Origin: Myxococcales bacterium
GTDB lineage: Bacteria; Myxococcota; UBA796; SXON01
Assembly (NCBI GenBank): GCA_009692585.1
Contig: SHYX01000003.1
Location: forward strand, 1 to 64,000
DNA length: 64,000 bases
Reading direction: 5' to 3'
A program made the position numbers and the translations under genes. The notes under the pieces are model-generated. The model was given only the letters and a program-made list of their open reading frames with translations, had not been told where the DNA came from and did not search any database. Of the stretch, positions 34,494-42,526 are shown piece by piece. The first letter of the stretch is position 1. The number at the start of each line of letters is the position of its first letter.

Positions 34494-35735
34494 TCAGAAT
34501 GTCGGCGGCCGCACGGGGAGCGGCGGCAGCTCAGCCGGGTCCTTGCCCAGCCGGGAGAGGGTCGACTCCACCCACGCGCGCACCTCCTCCATCCCGATGG
34601 GGTACGACGACAGCTCGGGCATGGGGTCGAAGGCGACGGCCAGGAAGTCACCATCCGCCGCCTTGAGCTTCTCGCGGGCGTCGAGGAGGTACCGCTCACG
34701 GTCACGCGGGCGCAGCAGATCAATCTTGTTCACCATGGCCAGCACCGGCTTCCCGCTGGCGACGCAGGCCCGGTAGTCCGCCAACTCCCTTGCTTGCACA
34801 CCACCTTCTGCGTTTATCACGTAGAGATAGACGTCGATGTGGGCGAGCACCTCTTTGGCCTCATCGGTGACCGCCTGGACCACGTCGCCCAGTCCGGGCG
34901 TGTTCACGACGTAGAGCGCGGTGGCGCCCGGCACCCGCTGGATGTTGACCGTCTTGGTGCTGCCGGCGACAGGGGAGATGTTGCCGGAGTCGACCCCGAA
35001 GAGCGCCCGGATCCCGGCGTCCTTCCCCGTCGAGGGGCTGCCGACGAAGCCAATGGTGATCCGCCGCAGGACCACCTGTCTGAGCCGAGCGACGTGCAGG
35101 ACCACCGACTCCAGTCGCGGAGCATCCGCCCGGAGCGTCCACGCGACCGTCGACAGCGCGAGGATCATCAGGATCGGCTGCAGAATGCACGCGAGGCCGG
35201 GAGTCCACGCCAGCACGAGCCAGAGCGGCAGTCGCGATAAGGCGAAGACGCCCGTGTGGGCCTGGGTGATGACGTATCCGAACGCGCGCCCCAGCTGCGA
35301 CTGCGCTTCGGTCATCGCGTCGTCGCCTGCATCCGGGGGGGGGCCCGCGAGTCCGAGGCTGGTCCACAACGCCTCGCGCTCCGGAAGGGGCAATGCCCCC
35401 CAGCGGGCCGCCTGGACCCGCCGCACGATCCGGAGCTCGGCCTCTTCGACCTCGTCGTAGCCGACCAGGCGTTCGCCGGTCATCCGGGCGAGCACCTCGG
35501 TCCACGGGGGACCGTCGCCCCGACCGAACATCGCATTGGCCAGCCCGTGGCGCGCCAGCCGGCGCGTGGCCCGCGCGAGGTTGCGCGCCAACAGCCCGAG
35601 TCCAACCCCGGCTTCCCTGACGCGGAGCAGCGCCGCCAGTGGCAACATCTCGTCGCGATGGCACCGGAGCAGCAGCCGCTCCAGCGGGTCGGTGATCCGG
35701 TCGAGCGTGACCCCGCTGCCGCGATCTGAGGCCAC
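34494..35735 (-). CDS. GTPase with divergent P-loop (GKD) and membrane segment
   Basis: A 413-residue protein. Residues ~1-150 are alpha-helical and Arg/Leu-rich. A hydrophobic segment lies at ~160-190 (PGLACILQPILMILALSTVAW). A TrmE/Era-like G domain follows. G1 is GFVGSPSTGKDAGIRALFG, with Lys238 followed by Asp239 where Ser/Thr normally coordinates Mg2+. G3 is NTPGLGD (DxxG is usual), and G4 is MVNKIDLL. The GTG start is 4 nt after the stop of the preceding GTPase gene, whose G domain is clearly paralogous. It probably acts at the inner membrane. GTP hydrolysis is inferred only. Confidence 0.8.
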   Translation of the reverse strand: MASDRGSGVTLDRITDPLERLLLRCHRDEMLPLAALLRVREAGVGLGLLARNLARATRRLARHGLANAMFGRGDGPPWTEVLARMTGERLVGYDEVEEAELRIVRRVQAARWGALPLPEREALWTSLGLAGPPPDAGDDAMTEAQSQLGRAFGYVITQAHTGVFALSRLPLWLVLAWTPGLACILQPILMILALSTVAWTLRADAPRLESVVLHVARLRQVVLRRITIGFVGSPSTGKDAGIRALFGVDSGNISPVAGSTKTVNIQRVPGATALYVVNTPGLGDVVQAVTDEAKEVLAHIDVYLYVINAEGGVQARELADYRACVASGKPVLAMVNKIDLLRPRDRERYLLDAREKLKAADGDFLAVAFDPMPELSSYPIGMEEVRAWVESTLSRLGKDPAELPPLPVRPPTF

Positions 35736-35739
35736 CCGC

Positions 35740-36840
35740 TCAGTCCGGGCCGACGAGCGTCGGCCGCTGCTTCCACCCCATGGCCGCCAGATCGAAGACG
35801 CCGCGGAGCGCGGCCCCATCGAGCTTGCGACCACTCTGGATCCAGGCGACCGTCGCCTTGCCCACGCCGTAGGTCGAGGCCCCGGCGATGGTCGCGGAGA
35901 CCGCGAGGATCAGCCCCTCGGCGACCTGGCCGCCCGGCAACAGCCCCGCCGCCTTGGCGCCCCCCATCGCCCAGCGCGCGAATCCACGCATCCCGGTGGC
36001 CAACAGCTCCGCGAGGATGAAGGCCACCATGTCGCGGTCGAGGGACTGCCCGTGTACCTCGGCGATGTCGCGGATGAGCTTGACCTGGATCGCAGTGACC
36101 GCAGCGAGGTCGGCGCCGGGAATCGGGACGGCACCAGCCACGCTGGCCAGGCGCGCCGCCGCCTGGATGATCGGCTCGCAGGCGGCCGCCTTGTTCCTCA
36201 GGTGCTTGGCGAAGAGCAGCTCCTTGCCCGAGGAGGCCAGGTGCTCGCCGATCCAGCGGATCACCACCTCGACACCGATGGGCTCGGGGGCGAGCTGCGG
36301 CAGCGGGTCGAACGAGGTGACCACCGCGTCTTTGGGGTCGACCCCGAGCTGGAGAAGCGTGGCGGCGATGAAGTTTTCGCGCTCCTTGGTGCGGATCAGA
36401 TCGATCTTGTTGAGGCAGACCAGCACGGGCCGATCGAGGGAGCGAATGGCATCGAGGTCACGACGCTCGTCGAGGGTGGCGCCGCCTTCGCTGTTGACGA
36501 CATAGACCACGATGTCCAGCGCATCGAGCACCTCGCGGACCGAGGCGTCCACCCGCTCCCGGACGTCACCGAACCCGGGGGCGTTGACCAGCAGGACCTG
36601 CCCGGCGGGGTCGAGTTTGACCACGCGGAGCGTACTCGTGGAGCCGGGGATCGGGCTGATCTCGCCGAAGTCCAGCCCGAAGAGCGCGCGGATGGCGCTG
36701 TCCTTGCCGGAAGAGGCCGAGCCCAGGAAGGCCACCACCAGGTGCTGCTTGAGCGCCTTGGTCAGGGCCTCGTCCGATCCCGTCCACGCGGCGAGCGCCG
36801 CGCCGCGTACGCTGAGCGCCCAGTTGTCGTCTTCCGCCAT
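35740..36840 (-). CDS. GTPase with C-terminal DUF697 (YcjF-like) domain and GKD P-loop
   Basis: A 366-residue protein. The G domain occupies residues ~33-210: G1 GSASSGKDSAIRALFG at 40-55 (Lys46, then Asp47 instead of Ser/Thr), G3-like NAPGFGD, G4 CLNKIDLI. From ~225 the sequence matches DUF697: PIIQAAARLASVAGAVPIPG followed by ADLAAVTAIQVKLIRDIAEV and glycine-rich hydrophobic segments that may sit in the membrane. The ATG shares its A with the stop of the MopE lipoprotein gene (TGATG), so the two are translationally coupled. DUF697 proteins are linked with membrane-stress and dynamin-like GTPases, but the role here is open. Confidence 0.84.
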   Translation of the reverse strand: MAEDDNWALSVRGAALAAWTGSDEALTKALKQHLVVAFLGSASSGKDSAIRALFGLDFGEISPIPGSTSTLRVVKLDPAGQVLLVNAPGFGDVRERVDASVREVLDALDIVVYVVNSEGGATLDERRDLDAIRSLDRPVLVCLNKIDLIRTKERENFIAATLLQLGVDPKDAVVTSFDPLPQLAPEPIGVEVVIRWIGEHLASSGKELLFAKHLRNKAAACEPIIQAAARLASVAGAVPIPGADLAAVTAIQVKLIRDIAEVHGQSLDRDMVAFILAELLATGMRGFARWAMGGAKAAGLLPGGQVAEGLILAVSATIAGASTYGVGKATVAWIQSGRKLDGAALRGVFDLAAMGWKQRPTLVGPD

Positions 36841-39494
36841 CAGACACCTCCGCCGAAGAACAGGTATACACGGCCATCGCCCACCGCACTGGGCGCGCCG
36901 ACCCCCACGTCGGCAAACCCGTCGCCATCGACGTCGCCGACGCACCCGACTCCCTCCCCCGCGTTGTCGCTCGTCGACTCGCCCACGAAGTTCGCGTCGG
37001 CCGTGGAGAGGTCGATGCTGCCGAGGCTGGCGGCGCCGTACACCAGCCACGCGGTGCCGGCGTTGTTGCCACCGGCATCGGCGTACGGAGCCCCGACGAC
37101 CACGTCGAAGAGGCCGTCCCCATCGGCGTCCCCGACGCCGGCCACCGCCGAACCGGCGGCGTCTCCCGCGTCGGGCGAGGCGAGCCTGGCGTCCGCCCCG
37201 TCCAGCGCGCGATCCGCGACCGCTGCTCCCCCGAAGAGGACGTACGCCTCGCCCGCGTCCACTCCTCCAGCGTCGGAATCCGGCGCGCCCACCACGAAAT
37301 CGCCGAAGCCATCCCCATTGACATCGCCGGACCCCGAGGCGGCCCACCCCGCCGCGTCCCCGGTGTAGGCCGCGGTGTAGACCGCGTCGGCGTCCGCCTC
37401 GAGATCGAGGTCGCCGGCGCGCCCTCCGAGCACGAGCCACGCCCGGTCCGCGGCCGCATCGCCGACGAGCGCCTCATCGAGCCCGTCGCCGTCGACGTCG
37501 ACGAGCATGGTCAGGGCGGGCGTACCCACCACGCCCCCGGTCCAGGTCGAGACCAGGCCGAACGTCGCGTCCAGCGTGCGCACGAAGCCCACCCCAGAGG
37601 CGACCACCTCGAGCGCGACCCCGTCCCCATCGAAGTCGCCGGGGCCGGCGAGCGCGGAGCCGAGCTGCTCTCCGGGGGCGCCAGCGAGCGAGGCCGCGGC
37701 GGCCCCGACGTCGGCGTCCGCCGCGACATCGGCCGCGAAGAGGTACACCGCGCCGGCGTCGCCGTCCGCGTCCGGCGCCCCCGCCAGCAGCTCCGGGACC
37801 CCGTCACCGTCGAGGTCGCCCACCCCCGCCAGCCCCTCGCCCAGCGCGTCGGAGCCGGTGCCCGTGAGGGTCGGCCAGTCGGAGGCGAAGCCGTCCACCA
37901 GTCCGGCACCCCTCACCACGTACACCTGGCCCGCGAGCAGCGCGTTGACCGCAAAGTCATCGGTGCCGTCGCCGTCGACGTCCCCCAGCGCCGCGAAGCT
38001 CCGCCCGAGGCCGGCGAAGCCGTCGCCGTCGAGCGTGACGTCGGCGTCGAAGAGATCGTGGCTCCCGACCAGTCGACAGCGCGGATCCTCCCCGTCGCAG
38101 TCATAGTCCAGGCCGTCCTCGCACACCTCCGCGCGATCGGTCCACATCGCAGCTTCGGTGTCGTCACAGTCGTCGGCGTTGTCGGCCCAGTCGGCGCCGA
38201 GGTCGCAGCGGGTGCCGGCCACCCCGGGGTCGCCCCGGTTGTCGCGATCGGCGTCGAACCAGGCGTCGGCCTTGCCGGTGGAGTCGGCGTCGGCGTCCTC
38301 CGCGAACCCGTCGCAGTCTTCGTCGTCGTTGCTGCCGTCGCACACCTCCGCCGCCCCGGGGTGAACGTCGTCGTCCCCATCGTCGCAGTCGCCGTCCACG
38401 AGCGCTTCCTCGCGCGTGGGAAAACAGACGTCATAGGCGATGCCGCCGCCGTACCCGTCCTCGTCGTAGTCGAGCCACACCGCGGTGAGGTCGATGGCGT
38501 CTTCGTCCTCCACGCCGTCGCAGTCCTCGTCCCGGTGATCGCAGGTCTCCGACGCGTCCGGGTGGACCTCGTCGTCGTCGTCGTCGCAGTCGTCATCGTT
38601 GCCGACCCGGCCGGCCGGCGGCGCGCAGGAGGCGAAACGGTCCCCTCCGTCCCCGAAGCCGTCCGCGTCCTTGTCGGCGTACCAGCCGGTGGCGTCCACG
38701 GCGCTCTCATCGATGAGCGCATCGCAGTCGTCGTCCACCTCGTTGCAGCGCTCGGTCGCGCCGGGATGCACGCCCCCGGAGCCGTCGTCGCAGTCGTCGC
38801 CACCGAGTTGCACGTCGAGGTAGCCGTCGTTGTCGAGGTCGCCGTTGACGACGTCGAAGCCAATGCTGCTGGCAGACGCGGCGCCGAGCGGGTCGGTCAC
38901 GGAGAGCCCCATCGTCCAATGGGTGATGGCCAGGGAGTCGAGTTCGAAGCTGACGTCGCCCGACTCGGACAGTTCTCCCGGCAGGCCCGCGACTCCCTGC
39001 AAGGCGCTCCCCGTCCAGGTCAGGAGCAGACGGGTGTCGTCGAGCGGGTCGGGATCGTCGATGCCGACCGACACGGGAAGCGCGACGCCCGCGGCGTACC
39101 GGCCCCCGTCGACCGGGGCGGCCCAGGTGATCGTGGGGGCGACGTCGTCGTGCACCAGGAGCTGGAGCTCGGCCCGATCGCTCTCCCCGAGGTGGTCCAC
39201 CGCCCGCGCGACGACGGTGGGCTCTCCCCGCGGGAGCGCGGCCTCGGTGGTGAGGGTGACCGTCCCCGCGTCGGAATCGACCGACGCCTCGCCCACCACG
39301 GCGCTGCCATCCGCCAGCGTGAAGGCGACCGCGAGTGTATCGATCGGATCGGAGTCGTCCTCGACCGCGACCACGAAGACCACCTGGCCGGTGTAGCTGA
39401 CCAGCGCGCCAGACTCCGGCGAGACGAACCCGACCGTGGGCGCATCGTTGAGGAAGGCCAGCCGACCACATGCCGCCAGCACCAGGAGCAACAT
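36840..39494 (-). CDS. Lipoprotein with MopE calcium-binding repeats and FG-GAP propeller
   Basis: An 884-residue lipoprotein (MLLLVLAACG, lipobox LAAC). Residues ~18-235 contain two cadherin/Ig-like sandwiches (APTVGFVSPESG, APTITWAAPVDGG). About 237-480 hold roughly six MopE-type Asp/Cys repeats (DVQLGGDDCDDGSGGVHPGA, NEVDDDCDALIDE). About 490-884 hold seven FG-GAP repeats (GDVDGDGTDDFAV, GDLDGDGVPELLAGAPDADG), a probable seven-bladed propeller. It has no C-terminal sorting tail, so the lipid anchor holds it. Same architecture class as the 1,699-residue protein at 3948 but with modules in a different order. It heads the operon with two GTPases and a second lipoprotein. Confidence 0.88.
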   Translation of the reverse strand: MLLLVLAACGRLAFLNDAPTVGFVSPESGALVSYTGQVVFVVAVEDDSDPIDTLAVAFTLADGSAVVGEASVDSDAGTVTLTTEAALPRGEPTVVARAVDHLGESDRAELQLLVHDDVAPTITWAAPVDGGRYAAGVALPVSVGIDDPDPLDDTRLLLTWTGSALQGVAGLPGELSESGDVSFELDSLAITHWTMGLSVTDPLGAASASSIGFDVVNGDLDNDGYLDVQLGGDDCDDGSGGVHPGATERCNEVDDDCDALIDESAVDATGWYADKDADGFGDGGDRFASCAPPAGRVGNDDDCDDDDDEVHPDASETCDHRDEDCDGVEDEDAIDLTAVWLDYDEDGYGGGIAYDVCFPTREEALVDGDCDDGDDDVHPGAAEVCDGSNDDEDCDGFAEDADADSTGKADAWFDADRDNRGDPGVAGTRCDLGADWADNADDCDDTEAAMWTDRAEVCEDGLDYDCDGEDPRCRLVGSHDLFDADVTLDGDGFAGLGRSFAALGDVDGDGTDDFAVNALLAGQVYVVRGAGLVDGFASDWPTLTGTGSDALGEGLAGVGDLDGDGVPELLAGAPDADGDAGAVYLFAADVAADADVGAAAASLAGAPGEQLGSALAGPGDFDGDGVALEVVASGVGFVRTLDATFGLVSTWTGGVVGTPALTMLVDVDGDGLDEALVGDAAADRAWLVLGGRAGDLDLEADADAVYTAAYTGDAAGWAASGSGDVNGDGFGDFVVGAPDSDAGGVDAGEAYVLFGGAAVADRALDGADARLASPDAGDAAGSAVAGVGDADGDGLFDVVVGAPYADAGGNNAGTAWLVYGAASLGSIDLSTADANFVGESTSDNAGEGVGCVGDVDGDGFADVGVGAPSAVGDGRVYLFFGGGV

Positions 39495-39501
39495 CCCGGC
39501 C

Positions 39502-39507
39502 AGCTTA
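39502..39507 (-). promoter_or_regulatory. Candidate -10 element of the MopE-lipoprotein/GTPase operon
   Basis: On the minus strand TAAGCT ends 7 nt before the ATG at 39494, with no Shine-Dalgarno between. It lies 5 bp from the divergent -10 candidate of the GH31 gene, so the two promoters share a 30-bp intergenic space and probably compete for polymerase. Confidence 0.38.
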
Positions 39508-39512
39508 CCGCG

Positions 39513-39518
39513 TATAGT
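39513..39518 (+). promoter_or_regulatory. Candidate -10 element of the GH31 gene
   Basis: TATAGT, close to the TATAAT consensus, ends 6 nt before the ATG at 39525. A transcript starting at the ATG would be leaderless. Its -35 region would fall inside the divergent lipoprotein gene's start. Confidence 0.45.
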
Positions 39519-39524
39519 TCCGCG

Positions 39525-41897
39525 ATGCTGCTCCTGGCGCTCTCCGCTTGCGACCCCGACGACGCGGCGACCACCCAGAGCTGGACGGACGCGGACGGCG
39601 CCATCCTCGAAACCGCCGAGACCGGGCTGACCTGGACCCGGCCCGACGGGACCGCCCACGCCGTGTCGTTCGTCCTGGTCGAGGCCAGCAGCCCCGACTT
39701 TGCGGCGTGCAGCTACGACCCCTGGTGGCTGTACGACGAGCGCGTCGCCGCCGGCACCCTGGCCAGCGCCGGTTTCGAGGCCGACGTCAGCGAGCGCTGC
39801 AACGGCGGCCTCGACGTGCGCGCATCGACGGGGGTGGACGGACAGACGGTGCGCTTCGAAGGCGACCGCACCGCGCTCCTCGACGTCGACGCCAAGGGCC
39901 CCGGGCTGCGCCTGAGCCTCCGGGCCGACGAGACGGCCGGCGTCGTGCCGTGGCTGGGCATCGTGATCGGCACCACCGAGACCGAGGCGTTCTACGGGCT
40001 CGGCGAGACCTTCGACAGCATCCTCCACCGCGGCCGCGTCCGACCCATGCAAATCGAGATCGAGCTGGAGCGGGAGAGCGGCTACAACGAGGTCCACGTG
40101 CCGGTCCCGCTGTTGGTGTCCAGCGCAAGTTGGGGAATGTTGGTCGACAGCTTTCGACCCGGTGTGTTCGACGTCGCCGCGACGCGCGCCGACGCGGTGA
40201 CCGCGCTCTTTCAGCAAGAGGGAGAGGGGCTCACCGTCGACCTCTACGCCCCGCCAACGCCGGGTGAGGTGACCGGGCGGTATTGGGAGCGCACCGGCGC
40301 ACCGGAGGTTCCCCCGGACTGGGCCTTCGCTCCCCTCCATTGGCGCAACGCCAACCTCAGCGGTGACGAGGTGCTGGCCGACGCCCGCAAGATGCGAGAG
40401 CTAGGTGTCGCGACCGGCGTCATGTGGGTCGACAACCCCTGGCAGAGCGCCTACAACTCGATGCAGCCGGACACGACGACCTTTCCGGAATGGGACGCGA
40501 TGGTGGACGAGATCCACGCCCTCGGCTTCCGCTTCATGGCGTGGACCACCCCGTACGTCGAGGCCGACGACCCCGAACACGCGGGGTACGAAGCCGAGGG
40601 TTGGTTGGTCCAGGACCAGCTCCTGTTCTCGGATTTCGGGGACCTGGTGGACTTGACCAACCCCGCGGCGGCCGAGGCGTGGGCGGGGCGCGTGGCCGCG
40701 GCGCGTGACCGCGGAATCGAAGGCTGGAAGCTCGACTACGGCGAGGATGTCCAGCTTGGGCTCTTCGGTTCCCGGCTGGCGTGGTCGTTCGCCAACGGCC
40801 AGGACGAGCGGACCATGCATCACCAGTTCGCGACGTACTACCATCAACCGTACGTCACGCCTTACGACGAGGCCGGGATGCTGCTGGGGCGCGCGGGCGT
40901 CAAGGGCGGCCAGACGGTAACCGACGTCATCTGGCCCGGCGACCTGGACAACGGCTTGCAGCGCTGGGGCGACGTCGCCGACGGACGGCTCCTCGTCGGG
41001 GGGCTGGTCTCCGCGATCCACGGCGGCACCGGCCTGTCCGTCAGCGGCTACCCGTTCTACGCCAGCGACACCGGCGGGTACCGGGGCGGACGCCCGACCA
41101 AGGAGTCCTTCATCCGCTGGACGGAGTACGCCGCGCTGCTTCCCATCTGGCAGTACGGCGGCGCCGGCGAAAACCACAACCCCTGGGACTTCACCGACTA
41201 CGGCGACAGCCAGTTCGACCAGGAGACCCTGGACGCGTTCGTCCGCTACGCGGAGCTGCACACGCGCCTGTGGCCGTACTACCAGGCCCAGGTCGCGACG
41301 ATGCTCGCGACCGGTGTGCCGATCGTGCTCCCCCAGGGGCTCGGCGACCCCGATGGTGACGTTCATTCCGAGACCGACTTCTTCGTCGGCGAGGCGCTGT
41401 TCGTCGGGACCGTCGTCGACGCCGAGGAATCCGACTGGAGCGGGTCCCTGCCCGCGGGCGAGTGGGTTCACTGGTGGAGTGGAGACGCGCGCTCGGGCTC
41501 GGTGACCGTCCCCGCGCCACTCGGTGAGGGGCCGCTGTTCCAACGGGTCGGCAGCATCGTCCCGCTCCTGCGCCGCGGGATCGAGACCCTCGCGCCGGCG
41601 ACGGTGGAGGGCGTCGAGTCCTGGGCGAACGAGCCGGGGGCGCTCAACGCGCGCATCGTGCCGGGAGCGGGCGCCGTGGCGTCGACCGTGGACGGCGCGA
41701 CGCTTCGGGCGGAGTCGGCCGCGGCGGTGACGCTCGCCGCCGGCAGCGCCTTCGTCGGCTGGGACGTGGAGGTCTACGCCCCCGGCGCCACCGTCGTCGA
41801 GGCCGATGGCAGCCCTCTTTCAGTGGGAGTGGAGTACGCCGCGCCCTGGGTCCGGGTGACCCTACCGGCGGGAGACCACGTGGTGTCGGTGCGCTGA
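39525..41897 (+). CDS. Glycoside hydrolase family 31 lipoprotein (alpha-glucosidase/xylosidase type)
   Basis: A 790-residue predicted lipoprotein (MLLLALSACDPDD, lipobox LSAC) that should act on alpha-linked sugars outside the inner membrane. GH31 features are the N-terminal sandwich ending FYGLGETFDSILHRG, the barrel with GVATGVMWVDNPW, the nucleophile segment GWKLDYGED (Asp404), the acid/base region VIWPGDLDN (Asp473), and YASDTGGYRGG, equivalent to F-x-S-D-I-G-G. C-terminal beta domains follow from ~620. Specificity is unknown; related proteins include alpha-glucosidases, alpha-xylosidases and sulfoquinovosidases. Starts 30 bp from the divergent MopE-lipoprotein gene. Confidence 0.88.
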   Translation: MLLLALSACDPDDAATTQSWTDADGAILETAETGLTWTRPDGTAHAVSFVLVEASSPDFAACSYDPWWLYDERVAAGTLASAGFEADVSERCNGGLDVRASTGVDGQTVRFEGDRTALLDVDAKGPGLRLSLRADETAGVVPWLGIVIGTTETEAFYGLGETFDSILHRGRVRPMQIEIELERESGYNEVHVPVPLLVSSASWGMLVDSFRPGVFDVAATRADAVTALFQQEGEGLTVDLYAPPTPGEVTGRYWERTGAPEVPPDWAFAPLHWRNANLSGDEVLADARKMRELGVATGVMWVDNPWQSAYNSMQPDTTTFPEWDAMVDEIHALGFRFMAWTTPYVEADDPEHAGYEAEGWLVQDQLLFSDFGDLVDLTNPAAAEAWAGRVAAARDRGIEGWKLDYGEDVQLGLFGSRLAWSFANGQDERTMHHQFATYYHQPYVTPYDEAGMLLGRAGVKGGQTVTDVIWPGDLDNGLQRWGDVADGRLLVGGLVSAIHGGTGLSVSGYPFYASDTGGYRGGRPTKESFIRWTEYAALLPIWQYGGAGENHNPWDFTDYGDSQFDQETLDAFVRYAELHTRLWPYYQAQVATMLATGVPIVLPQGLGDPDGDVHSETDFFVGEALFVGTVVDAEESDWSGSLPAGEWVHWWSGDARSGSVTVPAPLGEGPLFQRVGSIVPLLRRGIETLAPATVEGVESWANEPGALNARIVPGAGAVASTVDGATLRAESAAAVTLAAGSAFVGWDVEVYAPGATVVEADGSPLSVGVEYAAPWVRVTLPAGDHVVSVR

Positions 41898-41913
41898 CGC
41901 TGACCGGCGGCGA

Positions 41914-42462
41914 CTACGCCTCGCCCGCCGCCTGCGTGTACACCCCAATCACCACCCGCGCCGGGCGGATGAGCTGGCGGCCGTTGCGGAAGCCCGTCGA
42001 AAACACGCGCAGGACGGTGTTGTCGAACTCGGCATCGGCCACCGGCTCGCTGTGGATCGCCTCGTGCAGCGACGGGTCGAAGCGCTCGCCCTCCTGGCCC
42101 ACCTCTTCGAGGCCCAGAGCCTTGAGTGCGGTGAGGAACTGCTGGTGCACCATCATCAGCCCCTGGGCGGCATCGGGCGCGAGCGCGTGGAGGGGGTGGA
42201 TGGAGCGGTGCAGGTTTTCGACCGGCTCGAAGAGCGCCGCGACGACCTCGCCGCGGCGAATCTCCTCCCGCAGCGCCGAGTTTCTTTCCAACCGGGTCTT
42301 GGTGGCCTCGATCTCATCGGACTTCTGCTTGTACGCCGCGCTGACCGTGCGCAACCGCCCTTCGAGCTCCAACAACTGCGCCGCGAGGCGCTCTTCGATG
42401 GAGTCGCCGGGTTCGTCCACACCCGTGTCGGATTTCGTCACGCCGTCCTGTTCGCCGCTCAT
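41914..42462 (-). CDS. grpE: Nucleotide exchange factor GrpE
   Basis: A 182-residue co-chaperone that promotes ADP release from DnaK. The N-terminal acidic tail (MSGEQDGVTKSDTGVDE) is followed by a long coiled coil (residues ~25-85) and the C-terminal beta-wing domain with EVGQEGERFDPSLHEAI, the most conserved GrpE block, and VFSTGFRNGRQLIRPARVVI. Length fits the family. The ATG at 42462 is chosen over a longer upstream frame because that extension is not GrpE-like. No dnaK or dnaJ lies in the window. It is convergent with GH31 and divergent (64 bp) from the DUF4340 gene. Confidence 0.9.
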   Translation of the reverse strand: MSGEQDGVTKSDTGVDEPGDSIEERLAAQLLELEGRLRTVSAAYKQKSDEIEATKTRLERNSALREEIRRGEVVAALFEPVENLHRSIHPLHALAPDAAQGLMMVHQQFLTALKALGLEEVGQEGERFDPSLHEAIHSEPVADAEFDNTVLRVFSTGFRNGRQLIRPARVVIGVYTQAAGEA

Positions 42463-42526
42463 CTGCCATGCCTCGTGCGCGGCCGGGAGGATACGCACCC
42501 GGCCGCCTCCGTCAAGGTAAGCAAAC

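Noticed and set aside
31943..39494. Methyltransferase plus GTPases as one defence island
   Set aside because: The methyltransferase is on the opposite strand and convergent with the operon. The GTPase operon carries lipoproteins rather than nucleases, and no other defence gene is present.
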